Position numbers and translations under genes: made by a program. The notes under the pieces are model-generated. The model made no database searches. It saw nothing but the letters and a program-made list of their open reading frames with translations, and was not told where the DNA came from. 64,000 bases of DNA from Hypholoma sublateritium FD-334 SS-4 (lineage: Eukaryota; Basidiomycota; Agaricomycetes; Agaricales; Strophariaceae). The stretch is from NCBI GenBank assembly GCA_000827495.1, contig KN817560.1, positions 128,772 through 192,771 of the forward strand, in the 5' to 3' direction. Below are positions 1 through 11,501 of the stretch, piece after piece. Positions within the stretch are counted from its first letter, which is position 1. Each line of letters begins with the position of its first letter.

Positions 1-1258
1 TCTTTATTATTCTTCCTCGCCCAGCTTCCCATTCGACCATCTTTTGAGATAGAAAGCAATCCTTCACAGCAGGATCTTCATATTGTTCAATTTGTCNTGT
101 TCCTTTTCGGAGAAGATGCTCAATGTAACTGACATTCCGAGGAGGNACCACGGCGGCATTCGNGNAGAAATTATATTGGACGAGAAGACGGAACTTCGAG
201 CGGACAGATTCGGGCTTGGTATTCACCATTCGCAACGCTCTGAAGNTAAAAATATGAACATCGCCTGGGAGATCGTATATGCTAAATTCCAACCTACCGT
301 CGATATAATCTTAGGACGTCCTTTTGTAAACCAGAATGCATATATGTCAAGCAAAGCGCTGGTGCGAAGGTCAGGCTGGCCGCTGGACCGTGACGAACAG
401 CACTTTTATACTTGTTATATTTTAAACCAAGGATGATGACAAATAAAACCAACTATTTAACTGACCTTTTCCTTGACTTTCTCTCAGTCAACTCTCAGTG
501 CTTCAGCTTTACTTAATCTCTTTCGGCGTCTACTTCGTTTTGTCACTACCTTTTTGTCGAAAAAGTAAGCCTGATATGACACAGTACGACTCAGCGTAGG
601 ATTGAGGGTGAAACGAACATACATTGGTCATACACCATCGCCACGTCTAGTCATCTGCGCTATTTTCGATGCTATCGCATGTAACATGGCTGTACTTAAT
701 ACCGAACCAAGTACAAAGAACTACAGGGGCCCGCGGCGATATCATCTATACGGACGTCCCCTCTCAATATGGAGAGTCAAATATTCGTGATGGAGTCCAA
801 CCGCTTCGTACTTCCTGATCATCGATATAGCTATGTGGCTCGTACCCCGGCAACAATTTAATTGACTCATGGAAGCTGCAGCACTCATATTTGCGTTCTG
901 AGGACTGTATTGTGCGACATTATCTGTTTTTAGCAGGTTTTTCCAGGTTTTCCTACTTATACTCTGTGCTGCCAGTGTAGTGTAAACATATCGCCATAGA
1001 TGTGATCCACTTGATATCCAAGACTCTGTTTTCACTAACAACTCAGGCCTCAGGCCTCAGGTGTGACTATGCTTTAACTTAGTGACTTGCAGTAAGTAAG
1101 TACCATTGCTTATGCTGCCTTTGACAATAGAATGGCAAACCTACCCACATTTACATCGTATGCCGATTATACTTACCCACTTGCGCTAATATAGGCAGGA
1201 AGGTCCAAGGAAGGTCAATTCTAGTCAATTGGAAGGAAACGAAAGGTGCTTACTTATA
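1..1258. other. gene-poor left end
   Basis: No gene could be supported here. The stretch is A+T rich and contains several single N bases at 125, 146, 163, 165 and 245, so it is also poorly resolved. An open frame at 83-436 crosses all of these Ns, has no motif I recognise and is probably accidental. I see no promoter or tRNA signal that I would defend. Confidence 0.5.
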
Positions 1259-1297
1259 TCATAATATAATAAAGCGTCATCATAATATAATAAAGCG
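1259..1297 (+). repeat. tandem copy of the Helitron 5' terminus
   Basis: The 18-base sequence TCATAATATAATAAAGCG occurs twice, at 1259-1276 and 1280-1297, separated by TCA. Each copy is preceded by an A, as expected for a Helitron 5' boundary. Only the second copy continues into the element body. Confidence 0.75.
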
Positions 1298-1704
1298 ACA
1301 GCTTTCTCACGGCTTAGTCACAAACAACGTGGCATTTTTCTCACATCTTGCGCGCGACTTGGTGCAGCTGCTTTTGCACCGCGGCCATCGTTGTTGTCTC
1401 CAATTCGCTCTCGCCATTGAAGGACATTCCGATGGTTGAAGGACATTCCGATGGATGAAATTCTCATCTGAATGTTTCGAGTTCCCTGTACAGCATGTGT
1501 GTAAATTTCACATTTTCTGCATTTTTTCTTTTACTTATTGGCTCCTTCAAAGGTCATGTATCTCATACTGTACTTCTAATTAACTTATTTTACTCTTTGT
1601 CAACCCTGAATACATGTTGACCTGTGTATCTCAAAAATGTTGCATGAAACCGTGTCCTGGCACGCAGAGCTGAGCCCCCGTGCGAAGCACGGGTCGGCGG
1701 CTTG
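1280..1704 (+). mobile_element. non-autonomous Helitron-like element, left copy
   Basis: The element starts with TCATAATATAATAAAGCG after an A at 1279. Near its end is the perfect hairpin CCCGTGCGAAGCACGGG at 1677-1693, followed by TCGGCGG and CTTG, then a host T. A 5' TC start, a GC-rich hairpin just before a CTRR-like end and insertion between A and T are the known Helitron hallmarks; the 3' end here is CTTG rather than canonical CTRR, so it is slightly decayed. No Rep or helicase frame is present, so it could only move with help from an autonomous copy. It matches the element at 2800-3388 in inverted orientation over nearly its whole length. Confidence 0.7.
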
Positions 1705-2755
1705 TATATTATAATACGACAAGGCACTTTGATGGCGTTCTCACGCATCAATCTCGCATTCTCATTGGTTGGCTGATTTCCTAAAACATATACTGCTCTT
1801 TGCGTCTTGCTCTCGCTCAACTCCCACCTCCACTGCTTTTGTCCTTTTCGCTGCTGAGTCCCAAAACACTACCTTATACTGTGATGTACTCAATAGATAG
1901 TTATTTTCCTGGATATTTATGGGGAATCAGTTTATCCCACTGGCAGCTAGCCTTGAGCTAGCCTCTAGCCTAGTAGCACGGCAAATTTCAAGGGCTTGAA
2001 ATTATCTACAGACTACACAGGGTGTCTACTGGAAGTCATGATAAAGTCCTTAAAGGTATAAAAAAGGCATCCAGTACAATCAGTCTGTGGTGCAGCGGAA
2101 TCTGAAGGTGCAGGAGAATATATATATTACAGACTAATGGGTCTGCAATCTCATGAGTCATGCTGCCCGTCTCAGACTGTGCTCGTGGCAAGCTCGTGGT
2201 TTGTGCAAAATGGGCTTTGAAAACAGGAAGGGTTACTTATTTCAAGTGAAGCAAGCGCGACTCAAGTCCCCTCGCTCCGGACGCTGCTGTTCTATGCCCT
2301 TAGATAATTGGTATATATATTTGATATATATAATAATTCCCTCAACCATGAAGTAATACAATTGCCATATGAAGCGAGCCTCCCCCCCGCAGGTTGCGGA
2401 TACTTAATAGGTGTGTAGAGGTGTACAGGACTAGCAGGTTTTCAAATGTAGGTTCAGAAAACTTAGAAGTTTGCCTTCTGTGAGTGTGTGTTGTAGGGAC
2501 AACTTGAATGATCCCCGAGCTCAGGCCGCCCATGGACCACAGTTTGTTATACCCATGCAATATATGGGTCAACTCACAACTGTTTTTGAAATTCATCTGG
2601 CTCATTGACATGTTTCTTATGGATAAGCTGTTAGTCTCACCTGTGTGACATCAAGGAGCGAGGGCACGAGGAGCGAAGCTCCGAGCTGATGAGCGCATTC
2701 ATTACTCAAATTTAGATTTTGTTTCTCGGATTCACTACAAGGTAATATTTCGTAC
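1705..2755. other. spacer between the inverted Helitron copies
   Basis: About 1 kb of A+T-rich sequence without a supportable gene. The open frames in it are short and have no recognisable motif. A further Helitron-type 3' terminus closes the spacer at 2756-2784, so part of it may be the body of another non-autonomous element whose 5' end I could not place. Confidence 0.4.
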
Positions 2756-2784
2756 CCCGTGCGAAGCACGGGTCATGGGCTAGT
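2756..2784 (+). repeat. canonical Helitron 3' terminus of a third element
   Basis: The perfect hairpin CCCGTGCGAAGCACGGG at 2756-2772 is followed by TCATGGG and then CTAG plus T at 2780-2784. This fits the Helitron 3' rule (hairpin, short spacer, CTRR, host T) better than the other two copies. The hairpin is identical to the one at 1677-1693 but the upstream sequence differs, so it belongs to a different subfamily or a rearranged copy. Confidence 0.65.
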
Positions 2785-2799
2785 GTACTATTAATATAA

Positions 2800-3388
2800 T
2801 GAGCCGCCGACCCGTGCTTCGCACAGGGGCTCAGCTCTGCGGGCCAGCATACAACGATATGGGCGCATGGGAGGGGGATTCAGATTTTGAATGTAAGTAG
2901 AGCTCTACATTACCTGTTCCTGTAGAGCTGTTTCCGATGCCAGGGTTTCATGCAACACTTTTGTGATACACAGGTCAACGTGTATTCAGGGTTTACAAAG
3001 AGCAAAATAAGTTAATTAGAAGTACAGTATGAGATACATAACCCTTGAAGGAGCCAATAAGTAAGAAAAAAAGATGCGGAAAATGTGAAATTTACACACA
3101 TTTCAAATTCTTGCGAGAGATGAGAACAGAGAATCAGAGATGATGAGGACAAAAAGAGGAGCAACTGTCTCAGTTCTCATCAAGTTCTGCTTCATGTGTA
3201 CAGGGAAGTCAAAACATGCAGATGAGAATTTCATCCATCGGAATGTCCTTCAACCATCAGAATGTTGTGGCGAGAGCGAATTGGAGACAACAACGATGGC
3301 CTGCACAAAGTCGCGCGCAAGATGTGAGAAAAATGCCACGTTGTTTGTGACTAAGCCGTGAGAAAGCTGTCGCTTTATTATATTATGA
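2800..3388 (-). mobile_element. non-autonomous Helitron-like element, right inverted copy
   Basis: Read on the minus strand it begins with the same TCATAATATAATAAAGCG (plus positions 3371-3388, flanked by A) and ends with a nearly perfect copy of the same hairpin (2811-2827, one mismatch), then TCGGCGG and CTCA before a T. Compared with the left copy it carries extra blocks of about 100 and 60 bases, but the shared parts look almost identical, which suggests recent activity. It has no coding capacity for Rep or helicase. Its 5' end lies about 170 bases upstream of the start codon of the NDUFAF6-like gene. Confidence 0.7.
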
Positions 3389-3557
3389 TGATGATAGATA
3401 ATATATGTATACACTGATGTTTAGAGTCGAGACCAAGTTGAGACAGAAACCGAACGTGTCGGCTTGGTAGTCATTACGTAATGCATGCTTTGCCGCTGAA
3501 ATCAACTTGGAAATTGGAAATGTTCACCCTCTGGAACTATCTACCACTGAAAGGTGT

Positions 3558-4781
3558 ATGTCACTTTTCACGCGCACTCGCCTTCAGCGTCAATCCGAGG
3601 TCAAGAGATATCTAAAACTAGGTCACTGCCGCAGTATTGACGCTTTAAAATCGATCCCTCGACCCCGGCGATGTGGCCTTTCAACCACCGCACCTGGTCC
3701 CAGCGACCCTCACGCGTACTGCAAGGATCTTGTTCGCAAATATGACTACGATTCCTATCTAAACTCATACTTTTATCCACGTGCGCTTCAAAACGGCTAT
3801 TTCGCTATCAAGGCATTTTCTGTGAGTAATGGGCATCTGCAGCATGACTGGGAGTTTAACTTTTCCTACCGAATAGGTAGAGCTTGCCATGGTCCAAGAT
3901 AACGTGTCAAACGCGACAATTGGGAAGATGAGGATGCAATTTTGGCGAAACGCGGTGAAAGAGATCACTGAGGTACGCGCCAATCATTTTATTGCTTGGT
4001 CGAAGGGTCAACTCCCCCCGCCAGGGCAAACCACCTAAGCACCCAATTGCGCTGGCTCTCTGTGAGACCTCTCAAAATTCGAAATTATCTGCATACCATT
4101 TAAAGAGGATCATTGATGCTCGGGTCGGTTGTTTTTCACAAAAGCTCGACACAAGAGGTCTAATTTTGTAATAGGACGCAGAGCTACAAACTTCAACATT
4201 CCTCACAGTGGATTTGTTGACAGCGCATGCTGAAGCAACGTCAAGCACCGTCCTCTATCTTCTCCTTTCATTGTTGTCGTTGCCTTCTGCGACACTATCG
4301 CATGCAGTGTCCCACATTGGCACCGCACACACTTTCACTACAATGTTGCGAGCCCTTCCTTACCACGCAACACACGGACGAATGTTTATTCCTGCAGAAA
4401 TTACTGCCAAACATGGTGTTAGCCAGGAGGATGTTTTCAGACATGGCCCCAATGCGAAGGGTATAGACGATGCCGTATTTGATTTTGCTACCATTGCGCA
4501 CGATCATCTGAACACGGCGCACGATATGTTGAAAACTTCCGAAGACTTGAACAGCATGGTCCCTGAAAAAGCTGTCCCTGTATTTCTTGCTGGGGTACGT
4601 GTGAAAAAGCGTTGTCACAACGGATGGGATCACTGAGTTCTGGTGTCTTCAGGTGCCGGTGATCAACTATCTTCGCCGGCTGGAAAATGCTGGTTTTAAT
4701 GCCTTCGACCCCAAACTCGAGCGGCGAGATGGGTTCTTGGCATGGCAGATGTGGATGGCTTATTACAGAAGAAGGTTTTGA
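3558..4781 (+). CDS. NDUFAF6: NDUFAF6-like complex I assembly factor (squalene/phytoene synthase fold)
   Basis: The spliced protein is about 340 residues, close to the usual length of NDUFAF6, a mitochondrial matrix protein needed for early assembly of respiratory complex I (known for the animal family). It belongs to the squalene/phytoene synthase superfamily but is not thought to make isoprenoids. Seen here: a basic, Arg-rich N-terminus fitting a mitochondrial presequence; the motif YCKDLVRKYDYDSYL; then, after an intron, GKMRMQFWRNAV; PPKHPIALAL; the segment with SHIGTAH and the later KHGVSQEDVFR; and a C-terminal FDPKLERRDG. Introns interrupt at about 3821-3876, after ITE near 3972, near 4130 and at 4595-4652. 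The ATG at 3558 is chosen because the longer frame upstream opens with a non-ATG codon. The gene lies just downstream of a Helitron end. Confidence 0.88.
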
Positions 4782-5013
4782 GCTGGTCTTGGTAACTACA
4801 ATATTTTAGATTAATTTCCAGATTTGGTAGTCAAATAACTAAAATAATTCAGCTCCGTCCGAATGTAGATGAGTGCCGAGCCTCTTGGCTTCGACCACTC
4901 TGTGGCACTGCTCGACATTCACTGACACCATCCTCCACCGTTCCACATCCTCCTGTCCATCCGCTTCCCCTCTCATCCCCTTTCTTCTCCCCTCAGCATC
5001 ATCCAGCCAGGCC

Positions 5014-8000
5014 ATGGAGCGTCTCTGTGGTCTGTCTATACCCGTTTTCTCATGAAGCGAACTCACTCTCCCATGAATCTCAGACGAGGTCCTCCAGCTA
5101 ATCTTCTACGAACTCGCCGACCCAAGTCCCCTCACACAGGTTTCGAAACACTTTCACCGCTTCTCTCAGGATCCATATGTCAGGGCGCACTACTTCCTCG
5201 TCCACTATGGGTCGACGGAGGCCGTGTATCGTGCTCTGGGTCGAGGGAAGCTTGTCACTGCACGAGTGCTTGATGCATGTCACCTGCCCCTTTTCTTTGG
5301 CCCATGTGTGTCTGACCTTCCCACCATTGCCATTCCGTTCCTTAGATCCTCCTAACAAGCGGAGCCCACCTCTCTCGATATCTCATCCAGATCGCCATAC
5401 ACCACTACTTCCATACTCAAACCCATTTTATCAAGACTCCATGGGTTCGAAGTGTTCCACTACGCGTCTTTGCCTACTTCCTCACCCTTGCGGAGGAGAA
5501 ATACGGGGAAATTCCGCGGGGTAAGGTGAGTTGAACACAATCTATGCAACTCTCGCCACGTTCTTAATGCTACCCATCGTTCAAGGGTGAAGACGATGGC
5601 TCGTTGTTTACAACATTCTTGAAGGAAAGCAGGTTGCCATCCTTGATGAAATCCGTCTCTTGGGAGACTATCAAAACCCTTCTGGAGACTTATCACGTAC
5701 GTCCTCACCGTGCTCTTTTCCGCCCAAATGTAACACCACTACGCACATGTAGTTTATTCCTTTCTCTAATAAGGTAAACCATGATATGCGCATGTCGTAA
5801 TAAGAGCGAAAATTGATGACTACTTTGAATTTAAGGATCCTATCATGTCTCAGTTTCCTTTAGCATTGGCAATTGAACCAAGGCTCCTACCTTCTGCAAT
5901 CGCAAATGGATTTAGCATGGATTACAAGGTTTATGAATAGCAAACAGTTTGTGCGCTTACTTACTTATGGGTATCACTTTTCCAGTACCGTGACTTTGTT
6001 TTTCGGAAAATGTTTGAGCGTCCAGCTGTTTCAAGCGAAACGCGTGCCGATGATATTGCTGGGAACATCAGGGAATTGTGTAAATTGGATCCTGCGTATG
6101 TTCTACCTCAGACCTGAAACTAAAACCATACCTAATACCACTGTCTAGAATGTTTGTAAGTCGGACAGTAGCTGCAGAGGTTTGCATGGAGGCAAAGGCC
6201 AATGAAGTCGGATACGCCGCTTTGAAGCAGTTAGACAAGGCAGGCGATCTTCGATTTGAATTATCGTAAGTGAATATGATGCCATTTATATGCGCCTCCA
6301 CGTATTTATATCTCGTTGCAGAAGTTTAGTGGAAGAGTTACTTGCGGTAATATATCTTGCGGTCTACGTCCCCGGCCAACTTATGAACGTTTCATTATGC
6401 AATCTAGACATTTCTCACAACTAGATCAATATCTAATGTCAGTACTGGGGACATAATTCTTCATCTATTCGCAGACTTCCCTTCCACCGACACAACAGTA
6501 CGATTAGTCGTTCTCGTCGTCGCATTCATTTCTGCAGATAATTTGCATACGACCTTAGCAGCGATGCGTGCCAAAATCGAAACTCTTGGTGTAGGCCCCA
6601 TAACGCGAAGAGATATTGTGAATGTCCTTGTCAATCCTTTCGTAGAACGCTATCATTCCGTCATCGAATTCGCCCGCCAAGAAGTCAAGAATACCAGTGA
6701 TGATAGAACACTTTCAGGCTCCCAATATGTTGACGACATCGTCGAAGAAGTTGCTGCCAAATGTTTGGAAATTGCTTGCAAGGTTTGCTTGTCGCTTGCC
6801 CTTGCCTGCTAATTATTCTGACATATAACATTCAGGGAAAACTTTTGAAGAGCCTTGCTGAGGGTTTTCCCTGCCTAAAGCAAATGATCGCGAAGTTAAC
6901 TCTTGCCAGATATCAGATAGCTGTCGGGGATCTGCCGTCTTGGGAGCACGAATTGAATTCACCGACATATTCAGCTCGATTGTGCCGTGATTTCATGCGA
7001 CATGGTGTTGGCGAGGTTCATACAAAAGAGAGCTTGCTGCCTGAAAGTGTTAAATCAGAGGAACCAGCTCTAGAACAACCTGAATCTCGAAAGTACGCTG
7101 TGGATGCAGCTGTTCTTCGCCGTGAAAAAGGCACCGATCAGCAACGGAATGAAATACTGTCAGATCTGGTGTGTTACATTCACTTCCTTCCTTCGCTGAA
7201 TGTTTGGTTTATGCTATTATTGTTGTTCGTAGGGTGACATTTCTCAAGAATCATTGACAACAATGATACGCCAAGATGAAGTTACTCCAATCCGTTCACG
7301 GCGAAGGATATTGTATTCCTTTGGACCTTCAGATGTCTTAGGCAAATGTCGTTATCCACATGGTTCGTGCTCGTGCTTTACATTTGAAAGATGCTATTGT
7401 TGAAAGGGTTCCATAGATCCAGTGCATATCGGCAAATGGATCAGAGCATCATTTGGCCCGCGAAGTAGCGTCACAGCTATCTTCATGACACATGCCGTGA
7501 TCAATGATAATTGCACTGTAAGTTTCAATCCAAACTACGCGCCATTCATACTCATTTCAATCTCGTAGATGCTCCACCATTACCTGATGCACAATGATCC
7601 TGGAAGCCATAATGGCTTGTCTGCAGCACACGTCCCGGTTACATTCAAACACTTCCAACTGCTTGCTCGCCTTGGTCGTACACCGGTGTGTTGGCATCTT
7701 TTTCTTCCTGTTGTGGGTTCTGACTCCTTCCAGAACTTTTACATATGGCAAGATATCGAACTCGGGGCAGAATTCTACTTCGACGAGAATGACTACCTAA
7801 CTGATAACAACAAAGTCAAAATCGAGCCCACGCAAAGCACGCTGTCTGCGTCTCCGACGTTAAACTCACCTAACTCCACAAGTCGCGGCCGAAAGAGACC
7901 CCGGCGGACAGCGAAAGAGACGGTCCGGTCATACGTCGTTCCTGATTCGGATGAAGATTTGGCAACAAGCGATCAGGACGAAAATGAGCCTTGCGAGGAA

Positions 8001-8395
8001 ACGAACTTGCAGCTATGGATCAAACATCTGAGCATCCTTCTGAAGGCTGAAACACGCAAAGTAAGCATTGTCACCCAATACATTTAGTTCTACGACAGTC
8101 AACTGATGTCCTCATAATAGTATACTTTAATGAAGAGGAATCTTGAGAAGACTCCTTCTGAGAACAAAGTACGGATTCAAAAGGCATGTTTGACGCTAGT
8201 AGGTTCGATCCAGCACTGACGTAGCTCCCATAGAATGATTTCATCAAGTCGCTCACTACGAACCTCCGTACTTTACGCAAGGTCGAAGCAGAGAAGCATC
8301 AGCACACTCGTGGCGTTGTAGAGGATTATTCCGATGACCAGGATGATGACTACGTCTCTAAAGACACGAAGAGGCGGAAGCTTTTCATTATCTGA
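5014..8395 (+). CDS. F-box-type nuclear protein of unknown function
   Basis: I recognise this as a conserved basidiomycete family but know no function. The first exon is only 16 bases; spliced to 5084 it gives MERLCDEVLQLIFYELADPS, which resembles a degenerate F-box start, followed by a sentence typical of helical repeat proteins (SKHFHRFSQDPYVRAHYFL, then AHLSRYLIQIAIHHYF). The body is helical without catalytic motifs. The C-terminal third is acidic and Ser-rich, contains a basic patch SRGRKRPRR near 7885-7910 and ends in TKRRKLF, both plausible nuclear localisation signals. More than ten introns are needed. Two are odd: 7686-7733 is 48 bases and in frame, so may be retained; 8184-8233 has a GC donor. 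An SCF ubiquitin-ligase adaptor role is inference from the F-box-like start only. Confidence 0.75.
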
Positions 8396-8575
8396 ACCAC
8401 TCTCTCTTCTTTTTACATACACACAACCTATATATTCGTTTCGGACTGCATAAATGGTTAAACATATATATTACACTGCTCTACAAAACAACAATTACAT
8501 CATGCTCATGTCAAGACTTGACGTGTATCTGTATCATTAACAAGAATTCGTCGACCCCTTGGTACGATGGTGCCA

Positions 8576-10926
8576 TTATATGACATATCTATAATGAAGG
8601 CTCCTGTCGCCCTGTTTCTGTCTCTCCTCACTGGACAGAGGTTCAATCTCCTCTTTGCTTTCGGCGAGGACAGCATCGCGCCGCTTGTTTTCACGGTTCA
8701 TCCAGATAGAAAGATAAAGCGTAACAAGGATAGCAAAAAGGAGGTAGCCAATGGCGATGATGTGTGGTTTTCGGAAACGGTGTCCATTGAAATTAGGCCG
8801 ATATATAAGGACTCTGTCGAAGGTGTTATTAATGTGTATGCCTGAGGTGAACCCACTGTCACCTACCCTGCGATGGCACCAATATCGCCTATCGTAATTT
8901 GCATGGCAACTGCGACGGCACGTTTCGTTTGAGCAGAAACATTCTCACCTGGCCAACTACGCAGTATAAGCATATTGGTGAGAAATTTTCTGGCCAACAA
9001 ATTTGAACTGTCGAGGCTAACCTCAAGAGGAGAGCATTGCCGGTGTATACACCAGCAGCAGCAAAAAGGGTTCCGACGTATTGTGCACCAGCTACTGGTC
9101 AGTGAGCTGTATGTTATATGGGATATAGAAAGGTTAGTTGCCTACCTGTTTTTGTCGCCACCAAAATAATATAACCTGCGGAAGAAGTACGTTAGGATTG
9201 ATGCCGACGAGCTTGGAACTGTGACCTACCAATAATTGCCACAACCGCTGCCGCAATAATGAATGGGGCCCTGCGATTCACTTTAGAGGATATCCAGACA
9301 GTGCCCCATATAGACAAAGCAGCAAGACTATTAGGCGGGACTGTCATCCTGCATGAGCCACAGTTTAGCTTCTAGAACATGAGACTAAGGATTTGTGAAT
9401 CACAGTTGTGCTTTCCAGGTTGCAAACCCGAGACCGGCGATGATCGTTGGCTTCAAAGATAAGTTAGAAAAAAAGCCAGTAGGTTCAATGAAAATAAGCC
9501 TCACTAAGAATAGACTCAGAGAATATAACACGAATGCAAAGCCATGGAAGAGGAGCGCATAACCCCACACGAGATGGTCTGTGAGAGCTTGGCGCACATA
9601 TACCCATTCGAATTTTTCAACGAGACCAGCATCAGACTCAGCATTGAGACGCTTAAGTAGTCTCTTTTTTTCAGACTCCGTAAGCTAGAAATTTGTCAAG
9701 CAAGTTTCTTTATCTGGGATTGGTATCGGACTAACGAATTTTGCTTCATGTGACCAGGTAGGTACGATAAAGTATGCCACTAAGGAAACGGCGACTGTTA
9801 AGATGCCTTCGAGAATAAATATCCTGGATCGATAGTGACAATCAGCCGTAGGTCGAATAGTTTGTCAGCAAAAAATGCGCACCACTCCCAGCCTTTGCGA
9901 CCGCCAATTCCGTCCATCTTTCCAATGGCATAAGCAAGGATGCCTTGAACGACAATAAGTACTTCAACGCATAAATTGATATGTGTTCAGACAATACTCA
10001 CCGCCAAAAGCACCTGCAAGTGCTGCGCCTCCAAAAAATATTGCCACTCTCCAGCTACGTTCATGCCTGCGGTAGTAAACGGAGAATAGATAAATAACTC
10101 CGGGGAATAGTCCAGCCTCGGCGACACCCAGCACTAGGGTGAAAAGCGTAAGCGACCCCATTACCAGTCTAATATGCCGCACTCACAGAACCGGATGCCA
10201 AATAATCCTGCTTTATTTTTGACCAGACCTTGGCATACGCTGGCAATACCCCAGAATAGGGTCAATGACGGCAGCCAGATTTTGGGGTCGAAGCGCTTGA
10301 GTCTACGAATAACAAAAACCTCATTAAACTGGCTTGTAAGCATTGTGATGACAGGCGTACATAATCTAGAGATGGAGATGAGTCATTCTGTCGTACTTGG
10401 GAGGCATTGAGATCATACGTTGGCAGGAACCTCGAATATAACATATGCCACAAAGTATAACGCGAGTGCCGTGTTGTATTCGGATGCTGAGACGTTTAGG
10501 TCCTAGAAGAATGGCTCGAATGGGTAGCCAAAGCCGGTGGTAGAGTACTCACCGTGGTCAGACCATCAATTCTTAGAGATATTCCCAAGATATTCCAGAT
10601 TAGAATTAAGAGTAATCGTGGACAGGAAAAGAACTGACTTCGCATTGCCTATATTCGTTCTGCAATGCTTCTTTTAGAACCCGCACAGAATTGGCTAAGA
10701 ATATAGCGTAAACAAACCTATCCAGGAAGCTCAAGAGGTAGAGAAACGTCAATATCGGAAGCAGTCTTCAATATAAAGTCAGAGACAAGTTTTGTTGCAG
10801 TACAGATTGACAATACCGTAAATCAATCTTTCTGACCAGCGCTTTATCTTCGGGTGTGTTGAAATCATCCGAAGACGACCCAGTAGCACTTTCAGAGCCT
10901 TTCTCCGACAAAGACTTCACGGACAT
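8576..10926 (-). CDS. MFS permease, anion:cation symporter family (Dal5/Tna1-like)
   Basis: A twelve-helix major facilitator of the plasma membrane, from the fungal group that imports carboxylated small molecules such as allantoate, nicotinate or biotin; the substrate cannot be told from sequence. Seen: acidic N-terminus, then LPILTFLYLLSFLDR leading into TNIGNAK and IDGLTT (two very short exons), DLNVSASEYNTALALYFVAY, FEVPANV, GVAEAGLFPGVIYLFSVYYRR, which is the classic ACS signature, and WEWIFILEGILTV in the middle. The second half holds KFEWVYVRQALTD and the late helices. The C-terminal tail is charged and contains EEIEPLSSEERQKQGDRS before the stop at 8576-8578. The ATG at 10924-10926 starts MSVKSLSEKGSES. 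It is head to head with the V-ATPase d gene. Confidence 0.88.
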
Positions 10927-11501
10927 GATGAAAAACACAGAAAGCAGAACCAGAAGGTAGGACGGAAAAAGTTGCGACAGCCATGTCTTTTAACCTCGTA
11001 GCGTGTACATATAATGTGCTGTTAGAGGCATTGGCCAACGTAGCGCAAGAGATTTAGAGAATTGCGTCATGTGAGGGGATTAAGGGGGGCAGTAGGCCGA
11101 TACCATCAGTTTGTGGTCCGTGAGGTAAAAGTGCACATGGAGGAACACCTGCGGTTCCACGGGTGCCGCTGTTCGAGATGAACCTTTGTGATTGTAGCCC
11201 GGTACCCATTCTCATGGGAAGCTGTTGGGGAGTCCAAACTGGCAGGCAACTGGCAGGCGTACCGGATAACTTGGACTAGTGCTTAGAAGGGCCAGTAAAA
11301 CAAGCGTAGCCGCACGACGCAAGAGAAAGTTGACAATGGGGATACCGACGGCAGGTTTTCGTAGGTGTTGGCAACTTGACGCGGCGAGAGAACGGGTGAC
11401 AATTACGTAATTGGTCCTAATGGCAGTAGGCGTGCGAAAGCACGGATGCTGCGTCCGGGATTGGACTGGGATTGGACTCACTTCAGCAAACGTACACCGT
11501 C
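10927..11501. other. divergent promoter region (MFS permease / V-ATPase d)
   Basis: This 575-base gap separates two start codons pointing outward, so it must carry both promoters. I see no protein-coding exon that fits either neighbour and no repeat. No clear TATA box could be assigned to either gene. Confidence 0.5.

Noticed and set aside
83..436. Open frame of 117 codons at the left end
   Set aside because: It crosses five ambiguous bases, has no recognisable motif and lies in A+T-rich sequence; not enough to call a gene.
8196..8215. AGGTTCGATCC resembling a tRNA B box
   Set aside because: There is no A box or cloverleaf upstream, and the position lies inside the GC-AG intron of the F-box-type gene.
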